This document shows positions 10,201 to 19,311 of a stretch of 30,591 nucleotides of DNA, piece after piece. The DNA is taken from assembly GCA_009746045.1 (NCBI GenBank), contig RPFO01000487.1, positions 1-30,591 of the forward strand, in the 5' to 3' direction. Each line of letters opens with the position of its first letter. Position 1 is the first letter of the stretch. The DNA is from Mesostigma viride (taxonomy: Eukaryota; Streptophyta; Mesostigmatophyceae; Mesostigmatales; Mesostigmataceae). The position numbers were made by a program, and so were the translations under genes. The notes below the pieces were generated by a model. That model was not told where the DNA came from, made no database searches, and saw only the letters and a list, made by a program, of their open reading frames with translations.

Positions 10201-11744
10201 AGCAGAGATAAGGAATAACGAAACCGTTAAAAAAAACACGCACACTAATGGGGGTAAAAACTGTTTCTCACCTGAGACGGCTCCGTACCCTCCTTCTCCG
10301 AGACCCCCGCGGTCTTCCCATCCACCTCCGTCGACTTTTCTGCAGCCTGCGCCTTCCTGCGCTCCTCCTCAAGTTTGGCTTGGTATTTCAGGCGTGCCGC
10401 CACACCCGCCTCCATCATCCTCTTCCCCTCCTCCTGCACCTTCCTCTTCGCCTTTGCCTCCTCGTCCTTCTTTTTCCTTTCCTCATTCGCCTTTCTCTCC
10501 TTTTCGTCCCGCTCCCACGACGCCCTCCTCTTCCTGCGCTCCGCCTCCTCCATCTCCGCAGCTTCCATTTCTGCCTGCTTCGCCTCTCGCTCTGCCCTTT
10601 CCTTCTTCACCCATTCCCTCTGCTCCCTTTCCAGGAGCTCCTGGGCGGCCTTCCGTTCCTTGTCCTTTTTCTCCAGATTCACCAGATCTTCGGCGTGCTG
10701 CGTTGCCTGATCCAGATAAGAAGTCAGAAGTGCCATGCGGTCATTCCTTCTCTTTCTTTCCTCCTCCGGAAGATCCTCCAGTGGCCTTGGGTCTGCCTTG
10801 TCCCTGTCCTCCATGCTGATCAGGAGGTCAATGTTCTTCTGCAGATCACGCAGGAACCGCTCATGGTCATCCTCCTTCTCCTCCCATTCCGCTCTTGCTT
10901 TCTTTCTTGCCTGTGGGGAGCGGCTCCTCGGAGGTGAGTTTGACGACCGGCGCTTGGGTGGCGACCGGCGCTTGGGCGGAGACTTCCGACCGTGAGACTT
11001 TGCAGGCGACTTGGGCGGTGATCGGGACTTGGAGGTCGCCCCCTTCTTTGGAGGGGAGCTTTGGGGAGACGCGGGCTGCGAGCTGGGCTGTGAGGTCGAG
11101 GCCTCGGGTAGGGACCTTGAAGGAGACCTGGGCGACGTGCTGACCTTCGAGGTCGAAGCCTCGTGGTGGGACCTTAGAGGTGACTTGGGCGGCGGGCTGC
11201 CCTGCTCAGACGCCTCGTGGTGGGCCCTTGGAGAAGACTTGGGCGGCGAGCTGGGCTTCGAGGTAACCACCTCGACGGGGGCGGACCTCGGCGAGTTTGA
11301 GGTCGACTTCCCGAGGACGGGGGACTCCTTGTTGATGGCGGGCCGCTGGGGAGACTGTGGAGACACAACGGAGCTGGACCCAGCCCCGGCAGCCTGTGCC
11401 TCAGGTGCGGGCCGCTGAGGAGACTGTGGAGACACAACGGAGCTGGACCCAGCCCCGGCAGCCTGTGCCTCAGGTGCGGGCCGCTTGGGAGATTTGGAGG
11501 CCGACGCCTCCACGGAGCTTGGCCCAGCCCCGGCAGCAAGCATTGTTGACAGAGGAGGAAACTCCTCTACGCCCTTGGGCGGAGAGGCGGGTGGCGTACT
11601 ATACTTAGGAGACTCGCTCGTCGACTTGACCTTGTCGACATAGGTGGCCCTCTCCACCTCTTTTCCCTTCTGAAGCAAGGAGGCCCTCTCCTGCTCCTCC
11701 TTTTCCTTCTGAAGCTGAACTTCCCTCTCCTTCTCTTGTTCCTT
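720..11744 (-). CDS. gene A: giant multi-exon low-complexity protein (whole gene model)
   Basis: I assembled twelve coding exons on the minus strand from reading frames plus splice sites: 11744-10272, 10112-10050, 9880-9809, 9659-8595, 8477-8424, 8309-8256, 8124-7990, 7858-7341, 7168-7106, 6936-4054 (split by a transposon at 4728-6445), 3721-1369 and 1252-720. Every junction is GT-AG and phase 0 except the last, which is phase 1 and joins correctly. The product would exceed 2,500 residues. It runs from SR/proline-rich and coiled-coil sequence, through acidic and Lys/Gly modules, to poly-Glu and a C-terminal basic tail. I recognise no enzyme domain. Composition suggests a nuclear scaffold or nucleic-acid-binding role, which is inference only. 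The first exon is not resolved; the frame enters 11744 from an acceptor. Probable homopolymer indels affect exons 4 and 8. Confidence 0.7.
1369..3721 (-). CDS. gene A exon: mixed globular region and poly-Glu/GGSTRRAT repeats
   Basis: This 2353-nt exon starts after CGTGACAG, with an in-frame TGA just upstream that confirms the acceptor, and ends phase 1 at AAGG|GTGAGG. The first 480 or so residues look folded (LDRLFEISKGANAEDQ, FKDFWWGDHDLFMVPP, FGELRPIVVVFGGKK). The rest is low complexity: KSSPQKT duplicated by a 36-bp repeat near 1982-2053, GGSTRRATS twice, serine runs, and a Glu/Gly tract from a CTC trinucleotide repeat. Both GGSTRRAT segments are encoded by exon copies of the element's palindrome (1467-1486, 2055-2074). 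No enzymatic motif recognised. Confidence 0.8.
1547..1757. repeat. (CTC)n trinucleotide microsatellite in coding sequence
   Basis: An imperfect CTC/CCT repeat of about 200 bp. On the minus strand it encodes the poly-Glu and Gly/Arg tract of gene A. Such runs vary in length readily, so the tract length here may be unreliable. Confidence 0.9.
4054..6936 (-). CDS. gene A exon split by a 1.7-kb TTAA transposon
   Basis: Coding runs from 6936 (acceptor GTTCAG) to 6446, is interrupted by the element at 4728-6445, and resumes 4723-4054, ending at TCT|GTAAGT. Without the element and one TTAA copy the exon is 1161 nt, exactly 387 codons. The codons on either side join in frame (…SLHF + K + VCIPVW…). 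The sequence appears globular and mixed (WPTFSPFLELLKALSKLF; YLVLRYAVVDGNHYFKGL; LFSSLMEQFHTGYGG). No family recognised. As it stands the insertion truncates the protein at a stop inside the element, so this copy of gene A is broken unless the element excises. Confidence 0.75.
4728..6445. mobile_element. non-autonomous TTAA-class DNA transposon, copy 1 (in gene A exon)
   Basis: A 1718-bp element with perfect 15-bp terminal inverted repeats (CTCGTCGTCTGTCCC at 4728-4742; reverse complement at 6431-6445), flanked by TTAA at 4724-4727 and 6446-6449. Subterminal hairpins lie at each end (GGACTGAGTTGAACTCAGTC on the left; CTCAGTCC/GGACTGAG on the right). No transposase ORF is present. TTAA duplications are known for piggyBac, Kolobok and Sola3; the TIR sequence does not let me choose. 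It is nearly the same sequence as the copy at 26886-30229 by eye, which suggests recent activity. Confidence 0.9.
7106..7168 (-). CDS. gene A microexon (63 nt), duplicate of the preceding exon end
   Basis: A 21-codon phase-0 exon from acceptor CCTCCAG to donor GCG|GTGCGT. It encodes GGEGEKGGKGKKGKKAGEKE plus Ala. The exon and its upstream intron copy the adjacent exon-intron unit: both introns share AACAATAAATAGTT-type sequence, the reverse complement of GGTGCAAAGAACGGAGAAGG-type sequence and a palindrome copy. This shows a tandem duplication of about 235 bp. Confidence 0.7.
7341..7858 (-). CDS. gene A exon: helical segment plus Lys/Gly-rich tail
   Basis: This follows acceptor ACCTTCCAG and ends at GAAGAG|GTGCGT. 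The first 150 or so codons look globular and helical (LQAAYLKLIARRKK, FRKYLTQLRVEAAADFAMQ, VIKFMKWDLKRR). The tail is Lys/Glu-rich. The exon is 518 nt and does not fit the phase-0 donor unless one G is added to the run at 7391-7396. With that base the tail becomes EKGGKGKKGKKAGEKE, matching the paralogous exon at 7106-7168. A sequencing or polymorphic indel is therefore likely. Confidence 0.7.
7990..8124 (-). CDS. gene A exon: acidic tract
   Basis: A 45-codon phase-0 exon between acceptor TTTCATGCAG and donor AAG|GTTTGT. It encodes a nearly pure Glu tract with two EVDE repeats, ending PTPKGKGKAK. Tracts of this kind are common in nucleosome- or histone-interacting proteins, but no specific function can be claimed. 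Confidence 0.7.
8256..8309 (-). CDS. gene A microexon (54 nt)
   Basis: An 18-codon phase-0 exon between acceptor TCTTGCAG and donor GAG|GTAGGA. It encodes the acidic peptide DDDQHFEEVEGMGTENVE and has the same length and phase as the preceding exon. Confidence 0.65.
8424..8477 (-). CDS. gene A microexon (54 nt)
   Basis: An 18-codon phase-0 exon between acceptor CCCGCCAG and donor GAG|GTAAGC. It encodes EGDIPCFEGQSPSAWNPE. Function unknown; it is placed in gene A because phase and strand agree with both neighbours. Confidence 0.65.
8595..9659 (-). CDS. gene A exon: folded-looking helical region
   Basis: An exon of 1065 nt (355 codons) from acceptor TGTGTGCAG to donor GAG|GTAATT. Unlike most of gene A it looks globular: few repeats, mixed hydrophobics and Trp-rich segments (YVPRSLLVWIKLS, WEMYQVLEQ, VVAWLEYKGI). 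The frame contains TGA and TAA between about 9489 and 9408. The +2 frame is open there and reads like coding sequence (MNPWSDPTLRDLLFEV). Two compensating one-base shifts, at AAA near 9490 and GGGG near 9405, would explain this while keeping total length divisible by three. A small intron is the alternative, but no good donor/acceptor pair is visible. No family recognised. Confidence 0.65.
9809..9880 (-). CDS. gene A microexon (72 nt)
   Basis: A 24-codon phase-0 exon between acceptor GCATCCAG and donor CGG|GTGAGC. It encodes a charged peptide beginning RKKGGDETE and is paralogous to the 10050-10112 exon. The flanking introns hold palindrome copies at 9927-9948 and 9711-9732. Confidence 0.75.
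10050..10112 (-). CDS. gene A microexon (63 nt)
   Basis: A 21-codon symmetric phase-0 exon between acceptor GATTTCAG and donor GAG|GTGAGC. It encodes a charged peptide beginning RKRGADEKK. The next exon begins RKKGGDE, and both follow introns carrying the 20-bp palindrome, so the pair looks like an exon-intron duplication. Confidence 0.75.
10272..11744 (-). CDS. gene A exon: SR/Pro-rich region followed by long coiled coil
   Basis: A phase-0 exon of 491 codons. The acceptor (TTGCCGCAG) precedes AAG GAA CAA and the donor CTCAG|GTGAGA ends it. It begins with Glu/Lys/Gln-rich helix, passes through Ser/Pro-rich sequence with many SP, RS and PPK units (PPKRRSPPKRR, SPPRSRSP), then about 220 residues of charged coiled coil (EERKRRNDR, EREQREWVKKERAERE). 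Two exact 23-residue units (AGAGSSSVVSPQSPQRP core) come from a 69-bp tandem duplication at about 11342-11479. The SR-like stretch resembles nuclear speckle or RNA-binding proteins in composition only. Further 5' exons must exist but lie beyond the tandem arrays or were not recognised. Confidence 0.8.
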
Positions 11745-11904
11745 CTGCGGCAAATAAGGAAAAACAAATAGACCAATGTCGGATGAAGAAAGTGTAAATT
11801 CGCATCAGCGTGAGGGGTGGCGCTGCAGCGCTACCCTAAGAAGAAACAAGGATGAAATCCCATTCAGGTTTGGGAAAAAAAAAATCGAAGATGTAACTTT
11901 TATA

Positions 11905-12426
11905 AACGTATCTGGAAAGGGTGACTCGGCAGCGCGACCTTACAACACAAATGTGATTGAATAACGTATCTTGGAAAGGTCACTCGGACGCGCTACCCTA
12001 CAAACAAAATGTTATTGAATAACGTATCTGGAAAGGGTGACTCTGCAGCACTACCCTACAAACAAAATGTTATTGAATAACGTATCTGGAAAGGGTGACT
12101 CTGCAACGCGACCCTACAACCAAAATGTGATTGAATAACGTATCTTGGAAAGGTGACTCTGCAGCGCTACCCTACAAACAAAATGTTATTGAATAACGTA
12201 TCCGGAAAGGGTGACTCTGCATCGCGACCCTACAACCAAAATGTGATTGAATAACGTATCTTGGAAAGGTGACTCTGCAGCGCGACCCTACAAACAAAAT
12301 GTTATTGAATAACGTATCTTGGAAAGGTGACTCTGCAGCGCGACCCTACCAACAAAATGTTATTGAATAACGCATCTTGGAAAGGTGACTCTGCAGCGCG
12401 ACCCTACAAACACTGAATGGAAGTTT
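11905..12426. repeat. 58-bp tandem array, nine units, each with one palindrome
   Basis: Units begin AACGTATCTGGAAAGG at 11905, 11963, 12021, 12079, 12137, 12195, 12253, 12311 and 12369, a strict 58-bp period. Each contains one palindrome copy (GTGACTCTGCAGCGCGACCC-like) and ends AAAATGTKATTGAAT. The last unit diverges after the palindrome. It lies upstream of gene A's first recognised exon. Confidence 0.9.
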
Positions 12427-12553
12427 GCATTGTGAGGGGGTCACTCTGCAGCGCGACCTTACAAACAAAGACTGCGACATTGCGCAAGGGTAGGGGTCAC
12501 TCTGCAGAGCGACCCTACCCAAAAACAATACTAACCACTCCCCAAAAAAATCA

Positions 12554-15500
12554 CGCATGGATGGTGGTGGTGGGTGGCTGGCAGGCATGGATGGTGGTGG
12601 TGGGTGGCTGGCACGCATGGATGGTGGTGGTGGGTGGCTGGCACGCATGGATGGTGGTGGTGGGTGGCTGGCACGCATGGATGGTGGTGGTGGGGTGCTG
12701 GCATGCATGGATGATGGTGGTGGGGTGCTGGCATGCATGGATGGTGGTGGTGGGTGGCTGGCACGCATGGATGGTGGTGGTGGGTGGCTGGCACGCATGG
12801 ATGGTGGTGGTGGGTGGCTGGCACGCATGGATGGTGGTGGTGGGGTGCTGGCATGCATGGATGGTGGTGGTGGGTGGCTGGCACGCATGGATGGTGGTGG
12901 TGGGTGGCTGGCACGCATGGATGGTGGTGGTGGGGTGCTGGCATGCATGGATGATGGTGGTGGGGTGCTGGCATGCATGGATGGTGGTGGTGGGTGGCTG
13001 GCACGCATGGATGGTGGTGGTGGGGTGCTGGCATGCATGGATGGTGGTGGTGGGTGGCTGGCACGCATGGATGATGGTGGTGGGTGGCTGGCATGCATGG
13101 ATGGTGGTGGTGGGGTGCTGGCACGCATGGATGGTGGTGGTGGGGTGCTGGCATGCATGGATGATGGTGGTGGGGTGCTGGCATGCATGGATGGTGGTGG
13201 TGGGTGGCTGGCATGCATGGATGATGGTGGTGGGGTGCTGGCATGCATGGATGGTGGTGGTGGGTGGCTGGCATGCATGGATGATGGTGGTGGGTGGCTG
13301 GCATGCATGGATGGTGGTGGTGGGTGGCTGGCACGCATGGATGATGGTGGTGGGTGGCTGGCACGCATGGATGGTGGTGGTGGGTGGCTGGCACGCATGG
13401 ATGGTGGTGGTGGGTGGCTGGCACGCATGGATGGTGGTGGTGGGTGGCTGGCACGCATGGATGGTGGTGGTGGGTGGCTGGCACGCATGGATGGTGGTGG
13501 TGGGGTGCTGGCACGCATGGATGGTGGTGGTGGGTGGCTGGCACGCATGGATGATGGTGGTGGGTGGCTGGCATGCATGGATGGTGGTGGTGGGGTGCTG
13601 GCACGCATGGATGGTGGTGGTGGGGTGCTGGCATGCATGGATGATGGTGGTGGGGTGCTGGCATGCATGGATGGTGGTGGTGGGGTGCTGGCACGCATGG
13701 ATGGTGGTGGTGGGTGCTGGCATGCATGGATGATGGTGGTGGGGTGCTGGCATGCATGGATGGTGGTGGTGGGTGGCTGGCACGCATGGATGGTGGTGGT
13801 GGGGTGCTGGCATGCATGGATGGTGGTGGTGGGTGGCTGGCACGCATGGATGGTGGTGGTGGGTGGCTGGCATGCATGGATGGTGGTGGTGGGGTGCTGG
13901 CACGCATGGATGGTGGTGGTGGGGTGCTGGCATGCATGGATGATGGTGGTGGGGTGCTGGCATGCATGGATGGTGGTGGTGGGTGGCTGGCATGCATGGA
14001 TGATGGTGGTGGGGTGCTGGCATGCATGGATGGTGGTGGTGGGTGGCTGGCATGCATGGATGATGGTGGTGGGTGGCTGGCATGCATGGATGGTGGTGGT
14101 GGGTGGCTGGCACGCATGGATGATGGTGGTGGGTGGCTGGCACGCATGGATGGTGGTGGTGGGTGGCTGGCACGCATGGATGGTGGTGGTGGGTGGCTGG
14201 CACGCATGGATGGTGGTGGTGGGTGGCTGGCACGCATGGATGGTGGTGGTGGGTGGCTGGCACGCATGGATGGTGGTGGTGGGGTGCTGGCACGCATGGA
14301 TGGTGGTGGTGGGTGGCTGGCACGCATGGATGATGGTGGTGGGTGGCTGGCATGCATGGATGGTGGTGGTGGGTGCTGGCACGCATGGATGGTGGTGGTG
14401 GGGTGCTGGCATGCATGGATGATGGTGGTGGGGTGCTGGCATGCATGGATGGTGGTGGTGGGTGGCTGGCACGCATGGATGGTGGTGGTGGGTGGCTGGC
14501 ACGCATGGATGGTGGTGGTGGGTGCTGGCATGCATGGATGGTGGTGGTGGGTGGCTGGCACGCATGGATGGTGGTGGTGGGTGGCTGGCACGCATGGATG
14601 GTGGTGGTGGGTGGCTGGCACGCATGGATGGTGGTGGTGGGTGGCTGGCACGCATGGATGGTGGTGGTGGGTGGCTGGCACGCATGGATGGTGGTGGTGG
14701 GTGCTGGCATGCATGGATGATGGTGGTGGGTGCTGGCATGCATGGATGGTGGTGGTGGGTGGCTGGCACGCATGGATGGTGGTGGTGGGGTGCTGGCATG
14801 CATGGATGGTGGTGGTGGGTGCTGGCACGCATGGATGGTGGTGGTGGGTGGCTGGCACGCATGGATGGTGGTGGTGGGGTGCTGGCATGCATGGATGGTG
14901 GTGGTGGGTGCTGGCATGCATGGATGGTGGTGGTGGGTGGCTGGCACGCATGGATGGTGGTGGTGGGTGCTGGCATGCATGGATGGTGGTGGTGGGTGCT
15001 GGCATGCATGGATGGTGGTGGTGGGTGGCTGGCACGCATGGATGGTGGTGGTGGGGTGCTGGCATGCATGGATGGTGGTGGTGGGTGCTGGCACGCATGG
15101 ATGGTGGTGGGTGGCTGGCATGCATGGATGGTGGTGGTGGGGTGCTGGCACGCATGGATGGTGGTGGTGGGGTGCTGGCATGCATGGATGATGGTGGTGG
15201 GGTGCTGGCATGCATGGATGGTGGTGGTGGGGTGCTGGCACGCATGGATGGTGGTGGTGGGGTGCTGGCATGCATGGATGGTGGTGGTGGGTGGCTGGCA
15301 CGCATGGATGGTGGTGGTGGGTGGCTGGCACGCATGGATGGTGGTGGTGGGGTGCTGGCATGCATGGATGATGGTGGTGGGGTGCTGGCATGCATGGATG
15401 GTGGTGGTGGGTGGCTGGCACGCATGGATGGTGGTGGTGGGTGGCTGGCACGCATGGATGATGGTGGTGGGGTGCTGGCATGCATGGATGGTGGTGGTGG
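12554..15500. repeat. 30-bp GC-skewed minisatellite, about 98 units
   Basis: The unit begins ATGGATGGTGGTGGTGGGTG and ends GCTGGCACGC (30 bp). Three variable sites recur: ATGGTGG or ATGATGG, GGGTGGCTG or GGGGTGCTG, and CACGC or CATGC; a few units are 29 or 27 bp. Because the unit is a multiple of three with no stops, long open frames run through it on both strands. They are a by-product of the repeat and are not annotated as genes. The plus strand is a dense run of GG/GGG tracts with G-quadruplex potential. Confidence 0.95.
12931..14460. repeat. higher-order duplication of 26 minisatellite units (about 779 bp)
   Basis: The order of unit variants from about 12931 to 13680 recurs from about 13710 to 14459 with an offset of 779 bp (26 units, one of them 29 bp). 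Few differences are seen, for example ATGATGG at 13071 against ATGGTGG at 13850. This shows segmental duplication after the single units had diverged. Confidence 0.8.
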
Positions 15501-16000
15501 ACATATCGCTGGCTGAGGACCAACACGAAAAAAGAAGCCATATCGCTGGCTGAGGACCAACACGAAAAAAGAAAACATATCGCTGGCTGACGACCAACAC
15601 GAAAAAAGAAAACATATCGCTGGCTGACGACCAACACGAAAAAAGAAAACATTTAGCTGGCTTAGGACCAACACGAAAAAAGAAAACATTTAGCTGGCAG
15701 AGGACCAATACGAAAAAATACTCTGGTCGCTCGCTGAGGACCAACCCTTAAAAAGAAGCCGTGTCGCTGGCTGAGGACCAACACGAAAAAAGAAAACATA
15801 TTGCTGGCTGAGGACCAACCCTAAAAAAGAAGGCATATCGCTGGCTGAGGACCAACACGAAAAAAGAAGCCATGTCGCTGGCTGAGGACCAACCCTTAAA
15901 AAGAAGGCATATCGCTGGCCGAGAACCAACCAGAAAAAAGAAGTCATGTCGCTGGCTGAGGACCAACACGAAAAAACAAGCCATATCGCTGGCTGAGGAC
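15501..16000. repeat. 37-bp tandem array, about 14 units
   Basis: The unit is near CATATCGCTGGCTGAGGACC followed by AACACGAAAAAAGAAGC. Units start about every 37 bp from 15503 and diverge slightly (GCTGGCTGACGACC, CATTTAGCTGGC). The array directly abuts the 30-bp minisatellite. It contains no palindrome copy and no believable gene. Confidence 0.9.
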
Positions 16001-16010
16001 TACAAAAGGG

Positions 16011-16534
16011 CATCATAGACGCCACCCTGCTCGCGCGAGTAAGTAGGGGTTCGTTGCACATTTACCTGCACGCATAAATCAGGAAGGGGGAAAAACGGCA
16101 TTGAACAGGACCACGATTAGAATTGGGCTAGCTATAAACTAACCGGACCATTTGAAGGCATAGCAACAAACATCACGCTCGACATCAAAAAAGACTGCGC
16201 TGTTGATGCACCTTTTTCATTATGGCGGCGAGTTGAGGCGGCATTTGTCTCACCATCTTCAGGCAGCGATGATTATTACAGAAAACAGCTATGGCGGCAG
16301 CAGTGGTGGTGCGGTTTTCGAAACCCAACAGCTGTTGTGACCGATCGTCCGTGGAGCGACCCCTGTCAACGGCCCAGCGTAACCGGCGTTCAGGACGGAA
16401 AACGTGGCATGCTCGCCATTCGGCCAACGAGGCGAAACGCGGCGCTAGATTATTCTTATTGACAAACCGCGCATGCGGATTGGACGACTCACAATGTGAC
16501 GTAATCCAAGCGTCGGTCTTCACGGTCCCGCAGG
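16011..16534. other. unassigned spacer upstream of gene B
   Basis: Unique, moderately GC-rich sequence. Short open frames exist on both strands (82 codons plus, 112 codons minus), but they overlap each other and show no motif. It may hold promoter sequence for gene B or an unresolved 5' exon of gene A. GTGGAGCGACCCC at 16351-16363 resembles half of the palindrome. Confidence 0.4.
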
Positions 16535-16544
16535 TATAAAAAGG
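16535..16544 (+). promoter_or_regulatory. TATA-box candidate for gene B
   Basis: TATAAAAAGG on the plus strand. An ATG at 16579 lies 44 bp downstream and opens a 20-codon frame ending at a good donor (CTAGC|GTGAGC, 16641). That exon ends in phase 2 and does not join 17654 directly, so an intermediate exon or another start would be needed. Confidence 0.4.
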
Positions 16545-16739
16545 AACAACACGCAGCCAATTTGACGCTACAATCGGGATGTTTGGATTCGGGCGTCACC
16601 ATGCTGCCGTGGATAACGACGTCCGCGGTTCGATTCTAGCGTGAGCCCGGTGCTTTTTTGCACGTCGTCTGAGAGATCATCTGTCATATTACCACCAGTC
16701 GTCACTCTGCAAAGCGACGTGCCTACTGCCACGTGGTAT

Positions 16740-17335
16740 GGCAAAAATTTCGAATGCAGAACTTTTGGGGTATACAAATAAATATATTCATGAATCGGGT
16801 ATAGTAAATGTATGGGGATATATACTAACATGCTAGCCAATATATTTATACTTTCTGCTGTCCATATGCTTATTATTATGATTATTGTTATGAATATGAT
16901 ATATGTTCTTTCTAATATTTGTTAAATATATTTTCCTATTTACTGCTAACTTACTGTACTAGTTTTTTATATAAATGACTAGTACTAGATAGATTAATGC
17001 CATGAATACAAATTTAAAATATTGATTAAATTTTATGACAATATTACATATATTTATGGACATCACTCTTTTTTTCATACAATAAGTAGAAAATATTTAG
17101 TATTAGAGATAGCTAGTCTGTCCAGTTCATATTTCTTCTATCTAAACAATAATGATTGTAATAGAAATAGTACTAAATACTAATTAAAACTATATAAATA
17201 CCAATAAATACTTTCCATATTTCTGCTACATAATTAAACAATAATGATTAAAACAATTATGTTCAATATTCAATTTCATTTAGTAGAATCTTAAATAATT
17301 CCATGAATTAATTCACGTATTTTCCTGTCTTGGTG
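16740..17335. other. AT-rich tract, non-coding
   Basis: About 600 bp of strongly AT-rich DNA full of ATTA, AATAAT and ATATAT runs, with no gene. It contrasts sharply with the GC-rich sequence on both sides and probably lies inside the first intron of gene B. No clear terminal repeats or target-site duplication were found, so I do not call it a transposon. Confidence 0.5.
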
Positions 17336-17420
17336 TGATCATCCAGGTACCTCGATCGGCAACGACACGACACGCCTGAAAAATGAGCCGGGAAGGTGTG
17401 TTTCCAATGATGCAAATCTT

Positions 17421-17440
17421 GGTCGCGCTGCAGCGCGACC
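17421..17440. repeat. perfect 20-bp palindrome copy
   Basis: GGTCGCGCTGCAGCGCGACC is its own reverse complement over all 20 bases and is the most symmetrical member of the family. It lies in the probable 5' intron of gene B, 213 bp upstream of the first recognised coding exon. Confidence 0.9.
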
Positions 17441-17653
17441 TCTTCTCAGTTCCATACGAAAAGGCCTTAAAACTTGTGTGTAACTTCGCAAGGGTCGCGC
17501 TGCAGAGCTACCAAAAATTTCATGAAGTTTGACTTTCTCTATATTTGCTTCGCAATTGAGATTCTTTTGTATCTGCGAAGAAGGTGGGGTCATTTCGCGG
17601 AGTGACCCTGCTAATATGTAAATTTTTCCGTGAATTTCTTTTTGTTTCTGCAG

Positions 17654-19179
17654 CACGGGAACGGGTGTTTCTTTCGCCAACCTCCTCCTCCTTGCGTGGC
17701 GGCTTTGCTAATCGACTCAATGCCCACAACTTGAGCATCGGGACACCGACGCCCCTTGCAGCGGATCTGAAAAACAGCTCGAAACGAAATTTCGGGAATG
17801 AGAACCGCAGCACCTCGCCCGCCTTCAGGAAGCCAGCGAAAAGGCCTGGCCAGTACGCCGAGAAGAAGTCTGTTGTGGGGACTCATCTTGCTGATGAGGC
17901 GTACAACGTAGTTCATCACATGAGGAATGAATCTACCAAGCGGGCCTCTTTTGAGGAGATTGTTGATGGCTTCAATAAGAGGGCTGACGAGCTCAAGGCG
18001 GAGCATTTTGACATTCCGGTGGCCAAGCTTTTTGATGAGCAGCGGCTTGCACAACTGTCGAGGTCTTGGGTGGCTCGGCTGATCGCCCTTTTTGACGACC
18101 TGTCGAAATCCGACCATGACAGAGACGTCAAGATCATTTTGGTGTCAACTCTTTTTTGTGGGGACGACATCGAGAAGGAGTTTTCGGCGGCAGAGTTGGA
18201 GAGAATGACGGGTGTCCCCGCGAAGACCATTCTCAAAGTTCGGGCGATCAGAAAGCAACAGAAGATGGAGTTCCTGACGCGTGCGCTGGCGCGAAAGAAG
18301 AGGAAGTTGCCCCAATTTGTAATCGAGTCGATCGCGCAGGCTTGGACTGATGAGGAGAACTCGCGCGCTTCGCCCCAAGAGAGGGATACCATAAAGACGC
18401 ACGAACGAGTTGGCAATCGTGCGATTTTGGTTGGTGTCCAAGGGGCCTACTTCTACCTCACCTCGAAGGAGGACATATATCTCAAGTTTTTAGCGGAGCA
18501 CACGTACTGGGACAAGAAAAGTCCGCAGTATGAGAAGGATGTCGGCATCCATGTCGGATATACGACTTTCTGCAAGTACGCCCCCAAAACCGTCAAGGGG
18601 AAGTGGAAGGAGAGAAACGTGTGCGCCTGTGAGACGCATACGGTCATGCAGTCGAAGGTAGCGGCATGGACTAGGTACTGCAAGGCGAAGCACGGCAAGA
18701 ACTGCAAGTGCGGCGACGAGTGTGAGGGATGTTTAAGGGCGAGATTGCCTGACGGCACGTGCGGGATGTTCGAAAGCCTGCACACGACCGAATGGGTGAA
18801 GCACTTCCATTGCCGTGTGGCGGAGGCGGATGGGGGAAGTGAGCTGGGGGGTGGGGCAAACTCGGCGAGAAACGAAGAGGAGGAAGGGGACAATAATGTG
18901 ACGGAAGATGAATGGCAGGGGCAAGACCTTGACGATCTTGAAATAAATGAGAGGATCGTGGAGGATGAGGAAGGGGTGCCAAGGGTAGGGGACCCATCCA
19001 TGGAGGAGGGGTCTGTCTTTCGCATTCTGAAGAGGGCATGTATGGAGAACTCGTGTCCCGAGTCCCGGTGTGGCATCAAAGACTGGGTGTTGTGTGACCG
19101 GGACAAGAATTCAACAGAACTACTAAATTGGTTCAGATACGTGAAGAAGGAGGTAGTGGTTTCCCGACCGGCAGGGGAG
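17654..19179 (+). CDS. gene B exon 1 (recognised): helical N-terminus and Cys-rich zinc-binding-like region
   Basis: This follows acceptor TTTGTTTCTGCAG, in phase 1, and ends phase 0 at GGGGAG|GTAAGC. About 508 codons. An N-terminal Ser/Arg-rich part leads to a helical region (AYNVVHHMRNES, LARKKRKLPQFVIESIAQAW). A Cys/His cluster follows near 18618-18770 (CACETH, CKCGDECEGCLRARLPDGTC), then TTEWVKHFHCRV and an acidic linker. The layout, a basic helical N-terminus, a CxCxxH/CxxCxxC region and then the DDE-like part in the next exon, resembles an uncharacterised family I know from invertebrate genomes; that is recollection, not a search result. The upstream exon and start codon are not resolved. 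Confidence 0.8.
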
Positions 19180-19311
19180 GTAAGCGTGTTTGGATTTTGT
19201 GACGCAATTATTTCGCAGCGTCATTCTGCAGCGCGATGTTAATTTAAAGGCTTTTCTGATACTTTATGAATATGTTACTTGCAAATTTACTTCATCCCTT
19301 GGTTAAAACAG

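Noticed and set aside
12346-15744. Open frames of over 1,000 codons on the minus strand and 300-600 codons on the plus strand (His/Pro-rich or Gly/Trp-rich)
   Set aside because: All come from a stop-free 30-bp repeat and are open in several frames at once. Units of 29 and 27 bp shift the frame without selection against it.
12554-16000. CRISPR-like array of short repeats
   Set aside because: Units are contiguous with no unique spacers, and the context is eukaryotic with no cas genes.
16185-16539. Overlapping 112-codon (minus) and 82-codon (plus) frames as 5' exons of gene A or B
   Set aside because: No suitable phase-matching donor could be tied to either downstream gene; kept only as an unresolved spacer.
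17347-17395. Small 49-nt exon joining 16640 to 17654 for gene B
   Set aside because: Good splice consensus, but no combination of phases gives an open frame into the exon at 17654.
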